Shown in pieces: positions 25,221 to 33,858 of a DNA stretch of 64,000 nucleotides. How positions within the stretch are numbered: position 1 is the stretch's first letter; each line of letters starts with the position of its first letter. Below the pieces are notes generated by a model. That model saw only the letters and a program-made list of their open reading frames with translations. It did no database searches and was not told the origin of the DNA. A program made the position numbers and the translations under genes. The stretch lies in NCBI GenBank assembly GCA_035765415.1, contig DASTXR010000103.1, forward strand, positions 1-64,000. Reading direction: 5' to 3'. The DNA comes from CADEED01 sp035765415. GTDB taxonomy: Bacteria > Pseudomonadota > Gammaproteobacteria > Steroidobacterales > Steroidobacteraceae.

Positions 25221-26674
25221 CCGCCAAACGCGCCGCCGGCGGCAAGCCGGCAATCGTCACGGAACGCCGTCTGTTCGTGCTCGACACCAACGTGCTGATG
25301 CACGACCCGACCGCCATATTCCGTTTCCAGGAACACGACGTGTACCTGCCGATGGTGGTGCTCGAAGAGCTCGATTCGAACAAGAAGGGCCTGTCGGAAG
25401 CGTCGCGCAACGTGCGCCAGACCAGCCGCTTCCTCGACGACCTCATGCGCGACGCCACCAAGGACCAGATCGACGCCGGCCTGCCGCTGCCTTCGGCCTA
25501 CAACGGCAATGGACATGGCGCCGCCGGGAAAGCCGGCGCCGGCAAGGCCGGGCGCCTGTTCTTCCAGACGCGCCAGCTCACCTCCGCACTGCCCGACTAT
25601 CTACCCGGTCACGGCGCCGACAACGCCATCCTCGCGCAGACGCTGGCGCTGCAGGCGCTGCACCACGAAGCGCGCGTCACGCTGGTGTCCAAGGACATCA
25701 ACCTGCGCATCAAGGCCGCCGTGGTCGGCGTACATGCCGAGGACTACTACAGCGACAAGACCATCGAAGACGCCGACGTCCTCTACACCGGGCTCGCGGC
25801 GCTGCCCACGGATTTCTGGGAGAAGGCCGGCAAGGACATCAAGTCGTGGAAAGAAGGCGGCCGCACTTTCTACCAGGTGACCGGCCCGATGGTCGCCGAG
25901 CTGCACGTCAACCAGTTCGTTCACGAAGCCAGTGAGTCCGGCATCGAAGCCATCGTCCGTCGCATCGAGGCCGGCACCGCCACGCTCGAGCTGGCGCGCG
26001 ACTTCCGCGGCGAACGGCACACCATCTGGGGCGTGAATGCGCGCAACCGCGAGCAGAACTTCGCGCTGAACCTGCTCATGGATCCGGAGATCGATTTCGT
26101 CACCATCCTCGGCCCCGCGGGCACCGGCAAGACGCTGCTCACGCTGGCCGCCGGTCTCATGCAGACGCTGGAATCGAATCGTTTCGCCGAAATCATCATG
26201 ACGCGCGTCACGATCCCGCTCGGCGAGGACATCGGTTTTCTGCCCGGCACCGAGGAAGAAAAGATGGAGCCCTGGATGGGCGCCCTCATGGACAACCTCG
26301 AAGTGCTCACGCAGACCGGTGAAGGCGGCAACTGGGGCCGCGCCGCCACCAACGACCTGCTGCGCAACCGCATCAAGATCCGCTCCCTCAACTTCATGCG
26401 CGGTCGCACGTTCCTGAACCGCTACGTCATCCTCGACGAAGCCCAGAACCTCACGCCGAAGCAGATGAAGGCGCTGGTGACCCGCGCCGGCCCCGGTACC
26501 AAGGTCGTCTGCCTGGGCAACATCGCGCAGATCGATACGCCTTACCTCACCGAAACCACTTCGGGTTTGACCTACGTCGTAAACCGATTCCGGGGCTGGG
26601 GGCACTCCGGGCATATCACGCTGGTTCGCGGCGAACGCTCGCGCCTGGCGGATTTCGCGTCTGATACCCTCTAG
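25217..26674 (+). CDS. PIN-PhoH ATPase (PhoH2/YlaK type)
   Basis: Two-domain protein of 485 residues: N-terminal PIN nuclease domain (FVLDTNVLMHDPTAIFRF, VVLEELDSNKKG, then KDINLRIKA) and C-terminal PhoH ATPase with Walker A GPAGTGKTLLTLAAG near residue 299 and Walker B YVILDEAQNLTPKQMKAL. PhoH2 proteins are described as sequence-specific RNA helicase/ribonucleases, in some bacteria linked to toxin-antitoxin control; no antitoxin gene is visible here. The linker holds a Gly/Ala-rich stretch (AAGKAGAGKAGR). The open frame starts at 25049 inside bcp, but the GTG at 25217, overlapping the bcp stop as GTGA, fits the domain start. Third gene of the gcvR-bcp operon. Confidence 0.92.
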   Translation: MTAKRAAGGKPAIVTERRLFVLDTNVLMHDPTAIFRFQEHDVYLPMVVLEELDSNKKGLSEASRNVRQTSRFLDDLMRDATKDQIDAGLPLPSAYNGNGHGAAGKAGAGKAGRLFFQTRQLTSALPDYLPGHGADNAILAQTLALQALHHEARVTLVSKDINLRIKAAVVGVHAEDYYSDKTIEDADVLYTGLAALPTDFWEKAGKDIKSWKEGGRTFYQVTGPMVAELHVNQFVHEASESGIEAIVRRIEAGTATLELARDFRGERHTIWGVNARNREQNFALNLLMDPEIDFVTILGPAGTGKTLLTLAAGLMQTLESNRFAEIIMTRVTIPLGEDIGFLPGTEEEKMEPWMGALMDNLEVLTQTGEGGNWGRAATNDLLRNRIKIRSLNFMRGRTFLNRYVILDEAQNLTPKQMKALVTRAGPGTKVVCLGNIAQIDTPYLTETTSGLTYVVNRFRGWGHSGHITLVRGERSRLADFASDTL

Positions 26675-26711
26675 CCGAACTTAAAGGGCGCTTGCCGGGT
26701 CCAATTCCGCG

Positions 26712-28253
26712 ATGCCAATCGGGTTCAAAAAACTCATTGTCGCCCTGTTGTCGGTGCTGATGCCGCTCCAAACCCTTGCGCAATCGGCCACCGCCAACGA
26801 TTTGCCGGACATCGGCAGTCCCGCCTCCTCCTCGCTGTCGCTCGACGACGAGTACCACATCGGGCTGCAGGTGATGCGCCAGTTGCGTGACGAGGGGCAG
26901 ATCCTCGAAGACCCCGAAGCCACTGAATACCTGCAGGCGCTGGGCTCGCGCATCGTCGCGCAGGCCACGGGCGACTCCGGACAGCGCTTCTCGTTTTTCT
27001 TCGTCAACGACGACACCATCAACGCCTTCGCGCTGCCCGGCGGATTCATCGGCGTGAACTACGGCCTGGTGCTCGCCACGCGCAACGAGGCGCAGCTCGC
27101 GGGCGTGCTCGCGCACGAAGTCGCCCATGTCACCCAGCGCCACATCGCGCGGCGCGTGCGCTCGCAGGGTCGGCAGAGCATCGCCACCATGGCGGCCATC
27201 CTCGCGGCCATTCTCGTGGGCGCCGCCACCGGCTCGAGTGATGCAGCGCTCGGCGGCATCTCCGTGGCGCAAGGCGCGGCCATGCAGCAGCAGATCAACT
27301 TCACGCGCGCGAACGAAAACGAGGCCGATCGCGTCGGCATGAGTTTCCTCGCCGCGGCCGGCTTCGATCCCTACGGCATGCCCGACTTCTTCGAGACCAT
27401 GGGCCGGCGCAACGCCGTGCTCGCCACCAATCGCAACGCATTGCCGGAAATCCTGCAGTCACACCCGGTGACCACCAACCGCATCGCGGAGTCGCGCGCG
27501 CGCGCCACTCAGTTCAAGGACCTCAAGCCCACCGCCGAGACCGTGAGCTACTCGCTGACCCGTGAACGGCTGCGCGTGCTCGCCACTCCGGCGGAAGAAA
27601 ATGTGCGGCGCTATTACAGCGATCGACGCGAACACCAGGACCAGACCGTGGGCGAGCGCTACGGCGAAGCGCTGGCCGGCTTCCAGAGCGGCGCCTCGCG
27701 TGCGTCGCTCGACACGCTGGGCGACCTGGCGCGCAAGAATCCGCAGGTGCCCATGCTGCAGTCCACGCTCGGCCAGGCGCTCATGGCATCGGGTGAAACC
27801 GAAGAAGCGCTCGCCACGTTCCAGCGTGCGCTCAATCTCTCGCCGCGCAATATCCCGCTCACCATGCGTTACGCCGAAGCGCTGATGAAAGCCGATCGGC
27901 CGAAAGCCGCGCACGCGGTGCTGCTCGACCTGTTCAACAACGTCGCGCCCACGCCCGAGCAGATCCGCTTCACGGCGCTCGCGGCGAGCAGCGCCGGCGA
28001 CACGGGCGACGCCGCGTATTACATGAGCGAATACCACATCGCCACGGGCAACCTGCCGCTGTCGGTGGCGCAACTCGAAATGGCGCTCGCCGCACCCAAC
28101 ATCACCGCGGTTCAGCGCAGCCGCTACCAGGCGCGCCTCGATGAGGTGCGCGAAGTATTGTTCTCCGATCGCAAGAAGCGCCGTCAACGGCCCGAGCCGC
28201 AAGAGCCCGACAAGGGCACCACCGCCGGCACCAGCGCGGCGCGCGGCGGCTAA
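26712..28253 (+). CDS. bepA: Periplasmic M48 metalloprotease/chaperone BepA
   Basis: Periplasmic zinc protease that helps assemble or degrade LptD and Bam-dependent proteins. Signal peptide MPIGFKKLIVALLSVLMPLQ followed by TLAQSA. The zinc motif is HEVAHVTQRH (His135, Glu136, His139) and the third ligand lies in NENEADRVG. The C-terminal half from about residue 300 is TPR repeats (QSTLGQALMASGETEEALAT, FQRALNLSPRNIPL) ending in a charged tail. Length 513 fits E. coli BepA (487). The ATG at 26712 is 37 bases after the PhoH2 stop. It is convergent with the TonB-cluster TPR gene, 6 bases apart. Confidence 0.94.
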   Translation: MPIGFKKLIVALLSVLMPLQTLAQSATANDLPDIGSPASSSLSLDDEYHIGLQVMRQLRDEGQILEDPEATEYLQALGSRIVAQATGDSGQRFSFFFVNDDTINAFALPGGFIGVNYGLVLATRNEAQLAGVLAHEVAHVTQRHIARRVRSQGRQSIATMAAILAAILVGAATGSSDAALGGISVAQGAAMQQQINFTRANENEADRVGMSFLAAAGFDPYGMPDFFETMGRRNAVLATNRNALPEILQSHPVTTNRIAESRARATQFKDLKPTAETVSYSLTRERLRVLATPAEENVRRYYSDRREHQDQTVGERYGEALAGFQSGASRASLDTLGDLARKNPQVPMLQSTLGQALMASGETEEALATFQRALNLSPRNIPLTMRYAEALMKADRPKAAHAVLLDLFNNVAPTPEQIRFTALAASSAGDTGDAAYYMSEYHIATGNLPLSVAQLEMALAAPNITAVQRSRYQARLDEVREVLFSDRKKRRQRPEPQEPDKGTTAGTSAARGG

Positions 28254-28259
28254 CAACTC

Positions 28260-29486
28260 CTATTGGGTCGATGCCACCTGTCCCGTGAGGTGGCGCAGCC
28301 AAGCCGCCGCGTTCTTGCGCGTATCTTCGAATGTCATCGCCTTCTGCAGCGCGGCGACGGCCGCCGGGGTGTTCTTGAGGTTGTGCTCGGCCACGGCGAT
28401 CCGCATCCACGCCTCGCCGGTGCGCTTGATTCCGCCCTTCTGCAATGCCTTTGCGAGCATGTCGCGAGACTCCTTCCAGCGTTCATCGTCCCCGTACATA
28501 GCGCCGAGCTTGTAGAAGAATTCGCCCTTCTCCGACGCCGCGGCCAGCTTCTTGAGCGTGGCTTCGGCGCGTGCCGATTCGCGCGCGTTGATCCAGGCAT
28601 TGGCGACCGACTCCAGGTTCTCTTCGTTCGTCGGCAGCACGTTCTTGTCCAGGGCTTCCTGCAGCAGCAGCCCCGCCTTGAACGGCAGATCGAGCATCAT
28701 GTAGACGTTGTAGAGATTCTTTTTCTCATTCGGCTTGTCGATGAATCCCTGGCGCTCCGCCACCGCGAGCACCGCCACCGCCTCCATGTCTTCCTTCATC
28801 TCGAAGAACATGGTGGAGAGCTGTTTCCAGTATTCGGGCTTGGTCGGGGCCAGGCCGATGAGCTGCACCAGCGAAGCCGCGCAGGCTTTGAAATCCTTCA
28901 GCTCGTAGTTCACCGCGAGCTTCATTTCGAGCCAGGTCTGGTTGGGCGCCTTGGCCTTGGACAGCGCCAGGTCGATCTGCGGCACGGCTTCCTTGAACCG
29001 CTTTTTCTCGATCAGCGCATTGGCGAGAAATATGTGCGCCTCGGGCGGCGGCGGCGAGCAGGCGCCCGCGATGTATTCCTGCAATGTCCTGATGCCCTCT
29101 TCGTGCTGCCCGGCGACGATGTAGAGCTGGCCCAGGTTGAACTGCAGCTGCTGGTGCTGCTGCTGCGGCAGCGCCTTGAGGGCAATCGCTTTCGCGAACG
29201 CCTTGGCCGCATTGCCATAGTCGCTCTTCGATGAATACGCGAATCCCAGGTTGTAGTTCACCACGGCCTTGTCGAAGTCCGATCCATTGTCGGAAAGTTT
29301 CGTGAGCTTCTCGATGGCCTCGTCCATCTGCTTCTTCGCGATGAGCTTGGTCGCCTCGTCCACGCCGTAGTAGACAGCCTCACTCATCGAGGCCGCCTGT
29401 TTCTCCACTGCGCAATCCGCCGCAGTGGCCCTCGCGTTCACGAGTACGGCGAGCACACCACACCACCAGAGCATTCTTCGTTTCAT
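28260..29486 (-). CDS. Exported TPR protein of the TonB2 operon
   Basis: Periplasmic tetratricopeptide protein, about 408 residues. Signal peptide MKRRMLWWCGVLAVLVNARA ending near ATAAD. Helical repeats run through the protein, for example EAIEKLTKLSDNGSDFDKAV, VNYNLGFAYSSKSDYGNAAK and FNLGQLYIVAGQHEEGIRTL. It matches the TPR gene that closes Vibrio TonB2 clusters, where a role in the TonB system is suspected rather than proven. The GTG at 29498 overlaps the TonB stop as GTGA, but the ATG at 29486 has GAGG six bases ahead and gives a clean signal peptide, so it is preferred. Last gene of the operon, facing bepA. Confidence 0.88.
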   Translation of the reverse strand: MKRRMLWWCGVLAVLVNARATAADCAVEKQAASMSEAVYYGVDEATKLIAKKQMDEAIEKLTKLSDNGSDFDKAVVNYNLGFAYSSKSDYGNAAKAFAKAIALKALPQQQHQQLQFNLGQLYIVAGQHEEGIRTLQEYIAGACSPPPPEAHIFLANALIEKKRFKEAVPQIDLALSKAKAPNQTWLEMKLAVNYELKDFKACAASLVQLIGLAPTKPEYWKQLSTMFFEMKEDMEAVAVLAVAERQGFIDKPNEKKNLYNVYMMLDLPFKAGLLLQEALDKNVLPTNEENLESVANAWINARESARAEATLKKLAAASEKGEFFYKLGAMYGDDERWKESRDMLAKALQKGGIKRTGEAWMRIAVAEHNLKNTPAAVAALQKAMTFEDTRKNAAAWLRHLTGQVASTQ

Positions 29487-29494
29487 CGCGAGCC

Positions 29495-30151
29495 TCACGC
29501 CGGAGCGTTCAGGTTGAACTCGATGCGCTGCGCGCCCTTCTGCTGCACGGGCTGACCGTTCACCACCTTGGGTTTGAACTTCCAGCGCAGCACCGCCTGC
29601 ACGGCGGCGGCTTCGAACAATCCCTTGGGTTTCGATTCGAGCACGCGCGCGCTGCGCACGGTGCCGTCGGCATTCACCATGACCTCGAGCTGCACCCAGC
29701 CCGTGATGCCATTGCGCGCGGCGTCGCGCGGGTACTGCGGTGGAATGCGCTGCAGGGGAATGATGTCGCCGTCGAACATGCCCCCGGCGCCCGGCGATCC
29801 CATCTGTCCCATGAACGTGCCGCCGCCCATGTTGGCATTCAGGTCCACGTTGGGCATGGCGAACGCCAGCGACCCGGCGTTCACACTGCCGGTGTCGATG
29901 CGCATTTTCGACGGCGGCGGCGGCGGCTGGGGTGGCGGTGGCGGCGGTTTGCGCCGCTGCAGGGCTTCCACCTGCGAATCGCGCCGCAATCGCACGAAGT
30001 CGATGGTGGGCAGGGATTCGACCTTGTCGATGCCGTGCCCGCTGACCGTGATGACGGTGTGCATCAGCGTGAACAGGCCGAACGCGACACCCAGCGCGAT
30101 CGCGAGTATCGGGATCGAACGGGCCTGGAACGTCGGTTGTGTCTGCATCAT
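29495..30151 (-). CDS. tonB: TonB-family energy transducer
   Basis: Links proton-motive force from ExbB/ExbD to outer-membrane receptors. 218 residues: membrane anchor IPILAIALGVAFGLFTLMHT near the N terminus, a Pro-rich spacer (RRKPPPPPPQPPPPPSKMR), and a C-terminal TonB domain with PLQRIPPQYPRDAARNGITG, WVQLEVMVNADGTVRSARV and VLRWKFKPKVVNGQPV. The periplasmic spacer is short, with a Gly/Met-rich stretch, as in TonB2 proteins, which need TtpC to reach receptors. It lies 1 base after the second ExbD gene and overlaps the TPR gene. It is the likely partner of the two TonB-dependent receptors at 56.8-62.7 kb. Confidence 0.92.
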   Translation of the reverse strand: MMQTQPTFQARSIPILAIALGVAFGLFTLMHTVITVSGHGIDKVESLPTIDFVRLRRDSQVEALQRRKPPPPPPQPPPPPSKMRIDTGSVNAGSLAFAMPNVDLNANMGGGTFMGQMGSPGAGGMFDGDIIPLQRIPPQYPRDAARNGITGWVQLEVMVNADGTVRSARVLESKPKGLFEAAAVQAVLRWKFKPKVVNGQPVQQKGAQRIEFNLNAPA

Positions 30152-30152
30152 T

Positions 30153-30563
30153 TCACCCGGCGGTGGGAGCGGTGGCGATGGAAACGTCGGCGATTCCGCC
30201 CAACTTCACCTGGTCCATGACCTTGGTGAGCACGCCGGTCTCGGACTCGCGGTCGGCGATCAGCACCACGGTGTCGTCGGGTCGCTCGATGTGCAGACGC
30301 TCGATGGCGCCGCGGATCTCGGTGATGTCCACCTGCCGCTTGTCCATCCAGATGTCGCCGTTCGGGCGGATGGCGATGAGGATATTGCCGTTGTCCTTGT
30401 GCTCGGCGGTGAGCGCCTCGGGCTTGGTGACGGCGATGCCGGCTTCCTTGACGAAGGACGTCGTGATGATGAAGAAGATGAGCAGGTTCAGGACGAAATC
30501 GAGCATCGGTGCCAGGTCGATGCCGGTTTCCTCGCTCTCCGCGCTGTGACTCTTGGACCGCAT
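30153..30563 (-). CDS. exbD: ExbD/TolR proton-channel subunit (second copy)
   Basis: Single-span inner-membrane protein, 136 residues, forming the proton channel with ExbB. N-terminal cytoplasmic SEETGIDLAPM, TM segment LDFVLNLLIFFIITTSFV carrying the conserved Asp that senses protons, then a periplasmic domain with ILIAIRPNGDIWMDKRQVD. It is a paralogue of the ExbD encoded immediately upstream, with identical length and nearly identical TM segment. TonB follows after 1 base. Confidence 0.93.
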   Translation of the reverse strand: MRSKSHSAESEETGIDLAPMLDFVLNLLIFFIITTSFVKEAGIAVTKPEALTAEHKDNGNILIAIRPNGDIWMDKRQVDITEIRGAIERLHIERPDDTVVLIADRESETGVLTKVMDQVKLGGIADVSIATAPTAG

Positions 30564-30575
30564 TCTTGTGCTCTC

Positions 30576-30986
30576 CTAACGTTCCGATGCCGCGATGGAT
30601 ACGTTCTGCACGCCGCCCTGGCGCACCTGGTCGATGACCTGCACCAGGACTCCGGTGTGCGCAGCCTTGTCCGCCGCCACCACCACCGCGTCTTCGGGGC
30701 GCTGCGCATGCAGGCGCTCGATGTTCGCGCGCACGGCGCGCACGTCGATCACGCGGCCGTCGATAACGATCTCGCCGCCCGGCCGGATCATCACCAGGAT
30801 GTTGCCGGCCTCCTTCTTCTCGGCATTCGCGGCATTGGGGCGGCTCACCGTGAGCCCGATCTCCTTGACGAACACCGCGGTGATGATGAAAAAGATCAGC
30901 AGGTTCAGCACGAAGTCGAGCATGGGCGCGAGATCGATGCCGGTCTCCTCGCTGTGCACCACGCCTACGGTCCTGCGCAGGCGCAT
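30576..30986 (-). CDS. exbD: ExbD/TolR proton-channel subunit (first copy)
   Basis: 136-residue ExbD paralogue: HSEETGIDLAPMLDFVLNLL is shared with the copy downstream, and the periplasmic half has NILVMIRPGGEIVIDGRVID and VQVIDQVRQGGVQNVSIAA. The open frame extends to 31412, but the ATG at 30986 overlaps the ExbB stop by one base (TGATG), giving MRLRRTVGVVHSEETG. The two copies may form a heterodimer in the channel, since ExbD works as a dimer. Start is well supported by the overlap and by the equal length of the paralogue. Confidence 0.93.
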   Translation of the reverse strand: MRLRRTVGVVHSEETGIDLAPMLDFVLNLLIFFIITAVFVKEIGLTVSRPNAANAEKKEAGNILVMIRPGGEIVIDGRVIDVRAVRANIERLHAQRPEDAVVVAADKAAHTGVLVQVIDQVRQGGVQNVSIAASER

Positions 30987-31513
30987 CAGTACACGAACCG
31001 GTCGGCGAGCCGATCCGTCTCCTGCTTCACGCGCCGGCGGAAATCGAACACCGGGTACAGCCCGCTGATGCTGACCGCGAGGCCGGTGAGCGTGCAGATC
31101 ATCGCTTCCGACACGCCGGTGGCCATGGAGCGCGCATCCGCGGAGCCGCGCGCCGCCATCGAATCGAACACGTTGAGCATGCCCGACACCGTGCCCAACA
31201 ACCCGAGCAGCGGCGCCATCGGCACCAGCACGCGCAGCACGAGCAGGTTCGAGCTCATGCCCGCATTCAGGCGCGAGATCAGCGCCTTGCGGATCTGCAT
31301 GGCTTTCCAGCTGACGCGATCCGGTCGCGACCTCCACGCCTGCACCGAGGCCCCGATCTCGGCGGGCAGTATCCGGGCGAAGTACCAGTAGCGCTCGATC
31401 ACGATCACCCACATGAGGATGCAGGAGATGAAGATCCAGTCGACTACCGGCCCACCCAGCACGCGCATTTCGGCGACCGCGTTGAAAGGTGCGAGCAGCG
31501 TCTCAAGCAGCAT
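30986..31513 (-). CDS. exbB: ExbB/TolQ proton-channel subunit (ExbB2 type)
   Basis: Three-span inner-membrane protein of 175 residues. TM1 is WIFISCILMWVIVIERYWYF; TM2 and TM3 lie in LVPMAPLLGLLGTVSGMLNV and EAMICTLTGLAVSISGLYPV, the MotA/TolQ/ExbB signature. The short length is that of ExbB2. The frame reaches 31606, but the ATG at 31513 (MLLETLLAPFNAVAEMRVL) starts at the expected site and overlaps the TtpC-like gene by 11 bases. Works with the long TtpC-like protein and the two ExbDs. Confidence 0.93.
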   Translation of the reverse strand: MLLETLLAPFNAVAEMRVLGGPVVDWIFISCILMWVIVIERYWYFARILPAEIGASVQAWRSRPDRVSWKAMQIRKALISRLNAGMSSNLLVLRVLVPMAPLLGLLGTVSGMLNVFDSMAARGSADARSMATGVSEAMICTLTGLAVSISGLYPVFDFRRRVKQETDRLADRFVY

Positions 31514-32888
31514 TGGGTTTGCCCTCCAGGCGCTCGGCCAGCAGGCCGGTGCTCTGCTCGTCGAGGATCTGCACGATGGACTTGGAGATCGACTGCAGCC
31601 AGGCATTGGCGAACAGCAGCGGCACCGCGATGCCGAGGCCTAACAAGGTGGCGATCATCGCCTGCGAGATGCCGTTGGCCATCAGCTTCGGATCGCTGGA
31701 GCCCGACTCCGTGATGCTCTGGAACGTGAGGATCATGCCCACGACGGTGCCGATGAGGCCCAGCAGCGGGCCGGCCGCAACCGCCAGCCGCAGGAACGAC
31801 TGGTATCGCTCGAGCTTGGGCACCTCCTTGAGCACCGCCTCGGAGATACGCAGCTCGACCACCTCGGCGTCCTTCTCCTGCTCGACGCGCTCTGCTTCGC
31901 CCTTGAACGTGGCGAGCACGCGACCCAGCGGGTTGTCCATCTCGGGCGAATTCGGGAACTTGAGCTGGGTGCGCACCTTGCCGCGCACCTGCGCGAGATA
32001 GAAGAGCTGGTAGATGGCCAGCCCTCCGCCCACGAGCCCGACGAGGATGATGATGTAGCCCACGGCCTCACCCTTCTCGATGCGCTCCATGACGTTCGGC
32101 CGCTGCGCGTAGATGCTGAGCAGGACACCGCGGGTCGGATCGAGCGATGCGCCCACGTAGCCCTCGGTGGCCTTTTCTACCCGACCCGCGGTGGATGTGA
32201 ACTCCGAGCCTGGCTGGCGCGGCATCACCGCGAGCTGTTTCTGGCTCGGTAGATAGGACAGGTAGCGCCCGGAAGCGGTCGCATTGAAAGCACCGACGCG
32301 CACCACCGAGGCGTCGGCCGGCGTGCCCTCGGGCGTCACCACCTTCGACTGGAAGCGGGCCACGCGGCCGCTCTCCGTCATCTCGCGCTGAAGCTCGAAC
32401 CAGAAGCGCTCGAGGTCGGGCATCGACGGCAGTGACTTCGCCTGCGAGAGCTTCACGACAAAGTCCTCCCGGTCCGGGAACTGCGCGCTTATCAGCGAGT
32501 TGTGGACCACCGAGGAGAAATCGTTGGCTACCTGGCGTACCACGCCGAACATTTCGCCGAGGTTGCCCGCCTTGGCGTCGAGCTGCGTGGTGAGCTCGGC
32601 GAGCTTCTTCTCGTTGGAGTCGTAGGCGGCCGCGAGGCTGGCCCCGCGGGCCCGCTGAGCGGCCAGCGCAGCTTTCGCTTCGGCCAGCAGGGCCGCCTGC
32701 TGGTTGCGCTGCGTGAGAAAGCGCTGCTCGCGCTGCGTATTCGCATCCGCCTCGCGCTGGCGCGCCGAACGCGTCTGCTCCAGCAATTCATCGAGGCTGC
32801 CGGCCGCCGATGCGACCAGGCTGAACGACGAACCGCCGCACAACAGCAGCAACGCCGCGCACGCCACAAACCTGTTTCGTGATCTCAT
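31503..32888 (-). CDS. ttpC: TtpC-like long ExbB/TolQ protein with periplasmic coiled coil
   Basis: 461-residue MotA/TolQ/ExbB-family protein with a signal peptide (RFVACAALLLLCGGSSFSLV) and a large periplasmic part: a coiled coil at about residues 35-110 (QTRSARQREADANTQREQRF), then a globular region to about 265. TM1 is VGYIIILVGLVGGGLAIYQL; the C-terminal channel domain has AGPLLGLIGTVVGMILTFQS and ISQAMIATLLGLGIAVPLLF. This architecture is that of TtpC of Vibrio TonB2 systems, which is thought to bridge to the outer-membrane receptor. The ATG at 32888 overlaps the DUF3450 stop by one base. Confidence 0.92.
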   Translation of the reverse strand: MRSRNRFVACAALLLLCGGSSFSLVASAAGSLDELLEQTRSARQREADANTQREQRFLTQRNQQAALLAEAKAALAAQRARGASLAAAYDSNEKKLAELTTQLDAKAGNLGEMFGVVRQVANDFSSVVHNSLISAQFPDREDFVVKLSQAKSLPSMPDLERFWFELQREMTESGRVARFQSKVVTPEGTPADASVVRVGAFNATASGRYLSYLPSQKQLAVMPRQPGSEFTSTAGRVEKATEGYVGASLDPTRGVLLSIYAQRPNVMERIEKGEAVGYIIILVGLVGGGLAIYQLFYLAQVRGKVRTQLKFPNSPEMDNPLGRVLATFKGEAERVEQEKDAEVVELRISEAVLKEVPKLERYQSFLRLAVAAGPLLGLIGTVVGMILTFQSITESGSSDPKLMANGISQAMIATLLGLGIAVPLLFANAWLQSISKSIVQILDEQSTGLLAERLEGKPNAA

Positions 32889-33712
32889 CACTTCACCTCT
32901 TTGGGAGCGCTGACCGGAACACTGATGAAGTCAGGCGCGGCCTGTTTCTTGGCAACCTTGAGGCCCGCCGTGATGGCTTCCTCGTAATCATCGTCGGCGA
33001 TCCACTTGCGGGCGCCAGCATCCCAGTAGCCAGTCTCCGAGCCATCGAGCGTCTGGTAGAGCAGCGCCACGCGGCCGGCGCGCAGGAAATCGACGGTTCG
33101 CTCGTCCACCTTGCCCTGGTAGGCCTCGATGGTGCGGCCGTATTCGATCTCGATCTGGTAGGCCTCGACGATGCGGCGATACTTCTCGGAGACCGACACG
33201 TCGGCGCGCGTCATCATCTCCTTGAGCGCCGCGATGCGATTGGCGCGCTCCTCGGGCAGGAACGGGATATCGAGCTTCACGAAGTCGTCGAGCGTCGTGA
33301 CCATCTTCTGCATCATCGGCAGCGCTTCGCGCGACGTGGTTTCGATTTCGCCGAGCTGGCGCGTCATCGTCGCCATCTCGGTTTCCTGTGACTTGACCTG
33401 CTCGGCGAGCTGGTCGTTGTAAGCCTTGAGGCCGCCAATCTCGGCATTGGCCTGGCGATATTCGGCCAGCATCGTCGACGCTTCGCCGTCGAGCATCGCG
33501 ATGCGCTTCTGCGAAGCCTGCGCGGCCTGCTCGGTGCGCACCTGCTCGCCGATCACCGCGCTGATCTTCTCGGCCTGGGCGAGGGCCTGCGGCGCCATCC
33601 CTAACAAGCTGAGCACAGCACCCGCGACGCCCGTGCGCAGAATCCTGCGGGGCGCATGCGCCCTAATCATGCGGACCATCGCGCCATCGCACTGAGTTGG
33701 ATCAGGTTTCAC
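32888..33712 (-). CDS. DUF3450 periplasmic coiled-coil protein of the TonB2 operon
   Basis: First gene of the TonB2-type operon, 274 residues. The start is GTG at 33712 with GGGAGG six bases ahead; a signal-like segment follows (RTGVAGAVLSLLGMAPQALA). The mature part is helical with a coiled coil (IAMLDGEASTMLAEYRQANA, GLKAYNDQLAEQVKSQETEM) and a conserved C-terminal region (RAGRVALLYQTLDGSETGYW). DUF3450 proteins head Vibrio TonB2 clusters; their role is not established, though partnership with TtpC is plausible. Alternative starts exist at the Met of MVRMIRAH. Divergent from the amidase array. Confidence 0.9.
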   Translation of the reverse strand: MKPDPTQCDGAMVRMIRAHAPRRILRTGVAGAVLSLLGMAPQALAQAEKISAVIGEQVRTEQAAQASQKRIAMLDGEASTMLAEYRQANAEIGGLKAYNDQLAEQVKSQETEMATMTRQLGEIETTSREALPMMQKMVTTLDDFVKLDIPFLPEERANRIAALKEMMTRADVSVSEKYRRIVEAYQIEIEYGRTIEAYQGKVDERTVDFLRAGRVALLYQTLDGSETGYWDAGARKWIADDDYEEAITAGLKVAKKQAAPDFISVPVSAPKEVK

Positions 33713-33776
33713 GCTTCGCCTCCCGAAATTGCTTTGCTGTTCGCGTACATGAAGTCAGACGCTGATCAGGCAACGC

Positions 33777-33806
33777 CCCCTACCCCACGGCGACCGCGGG
33801 TAGGGG
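33777..33806. repeat. Inverted repeat in the TonB2/amidase divergent region
   Basis: CCCCTACCC (33777-33785) and GGGTAGGGG (33798-33806) are perfect 9-base arms around a 12-base GC-rich loop. The repeat lies between the DUF3450 start (33712) and the first amidase start (33859), the only shared control region of the two divergent operons. It may be an operator or a transcript hairpin; no T-run follows on either strand. Confidence 0.5.
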
Positions 33807-33858
33807 AGCCGGGATTCACCGCGTCCTAGTGCACGGCTGCAACAACAATGAGGTCGCC

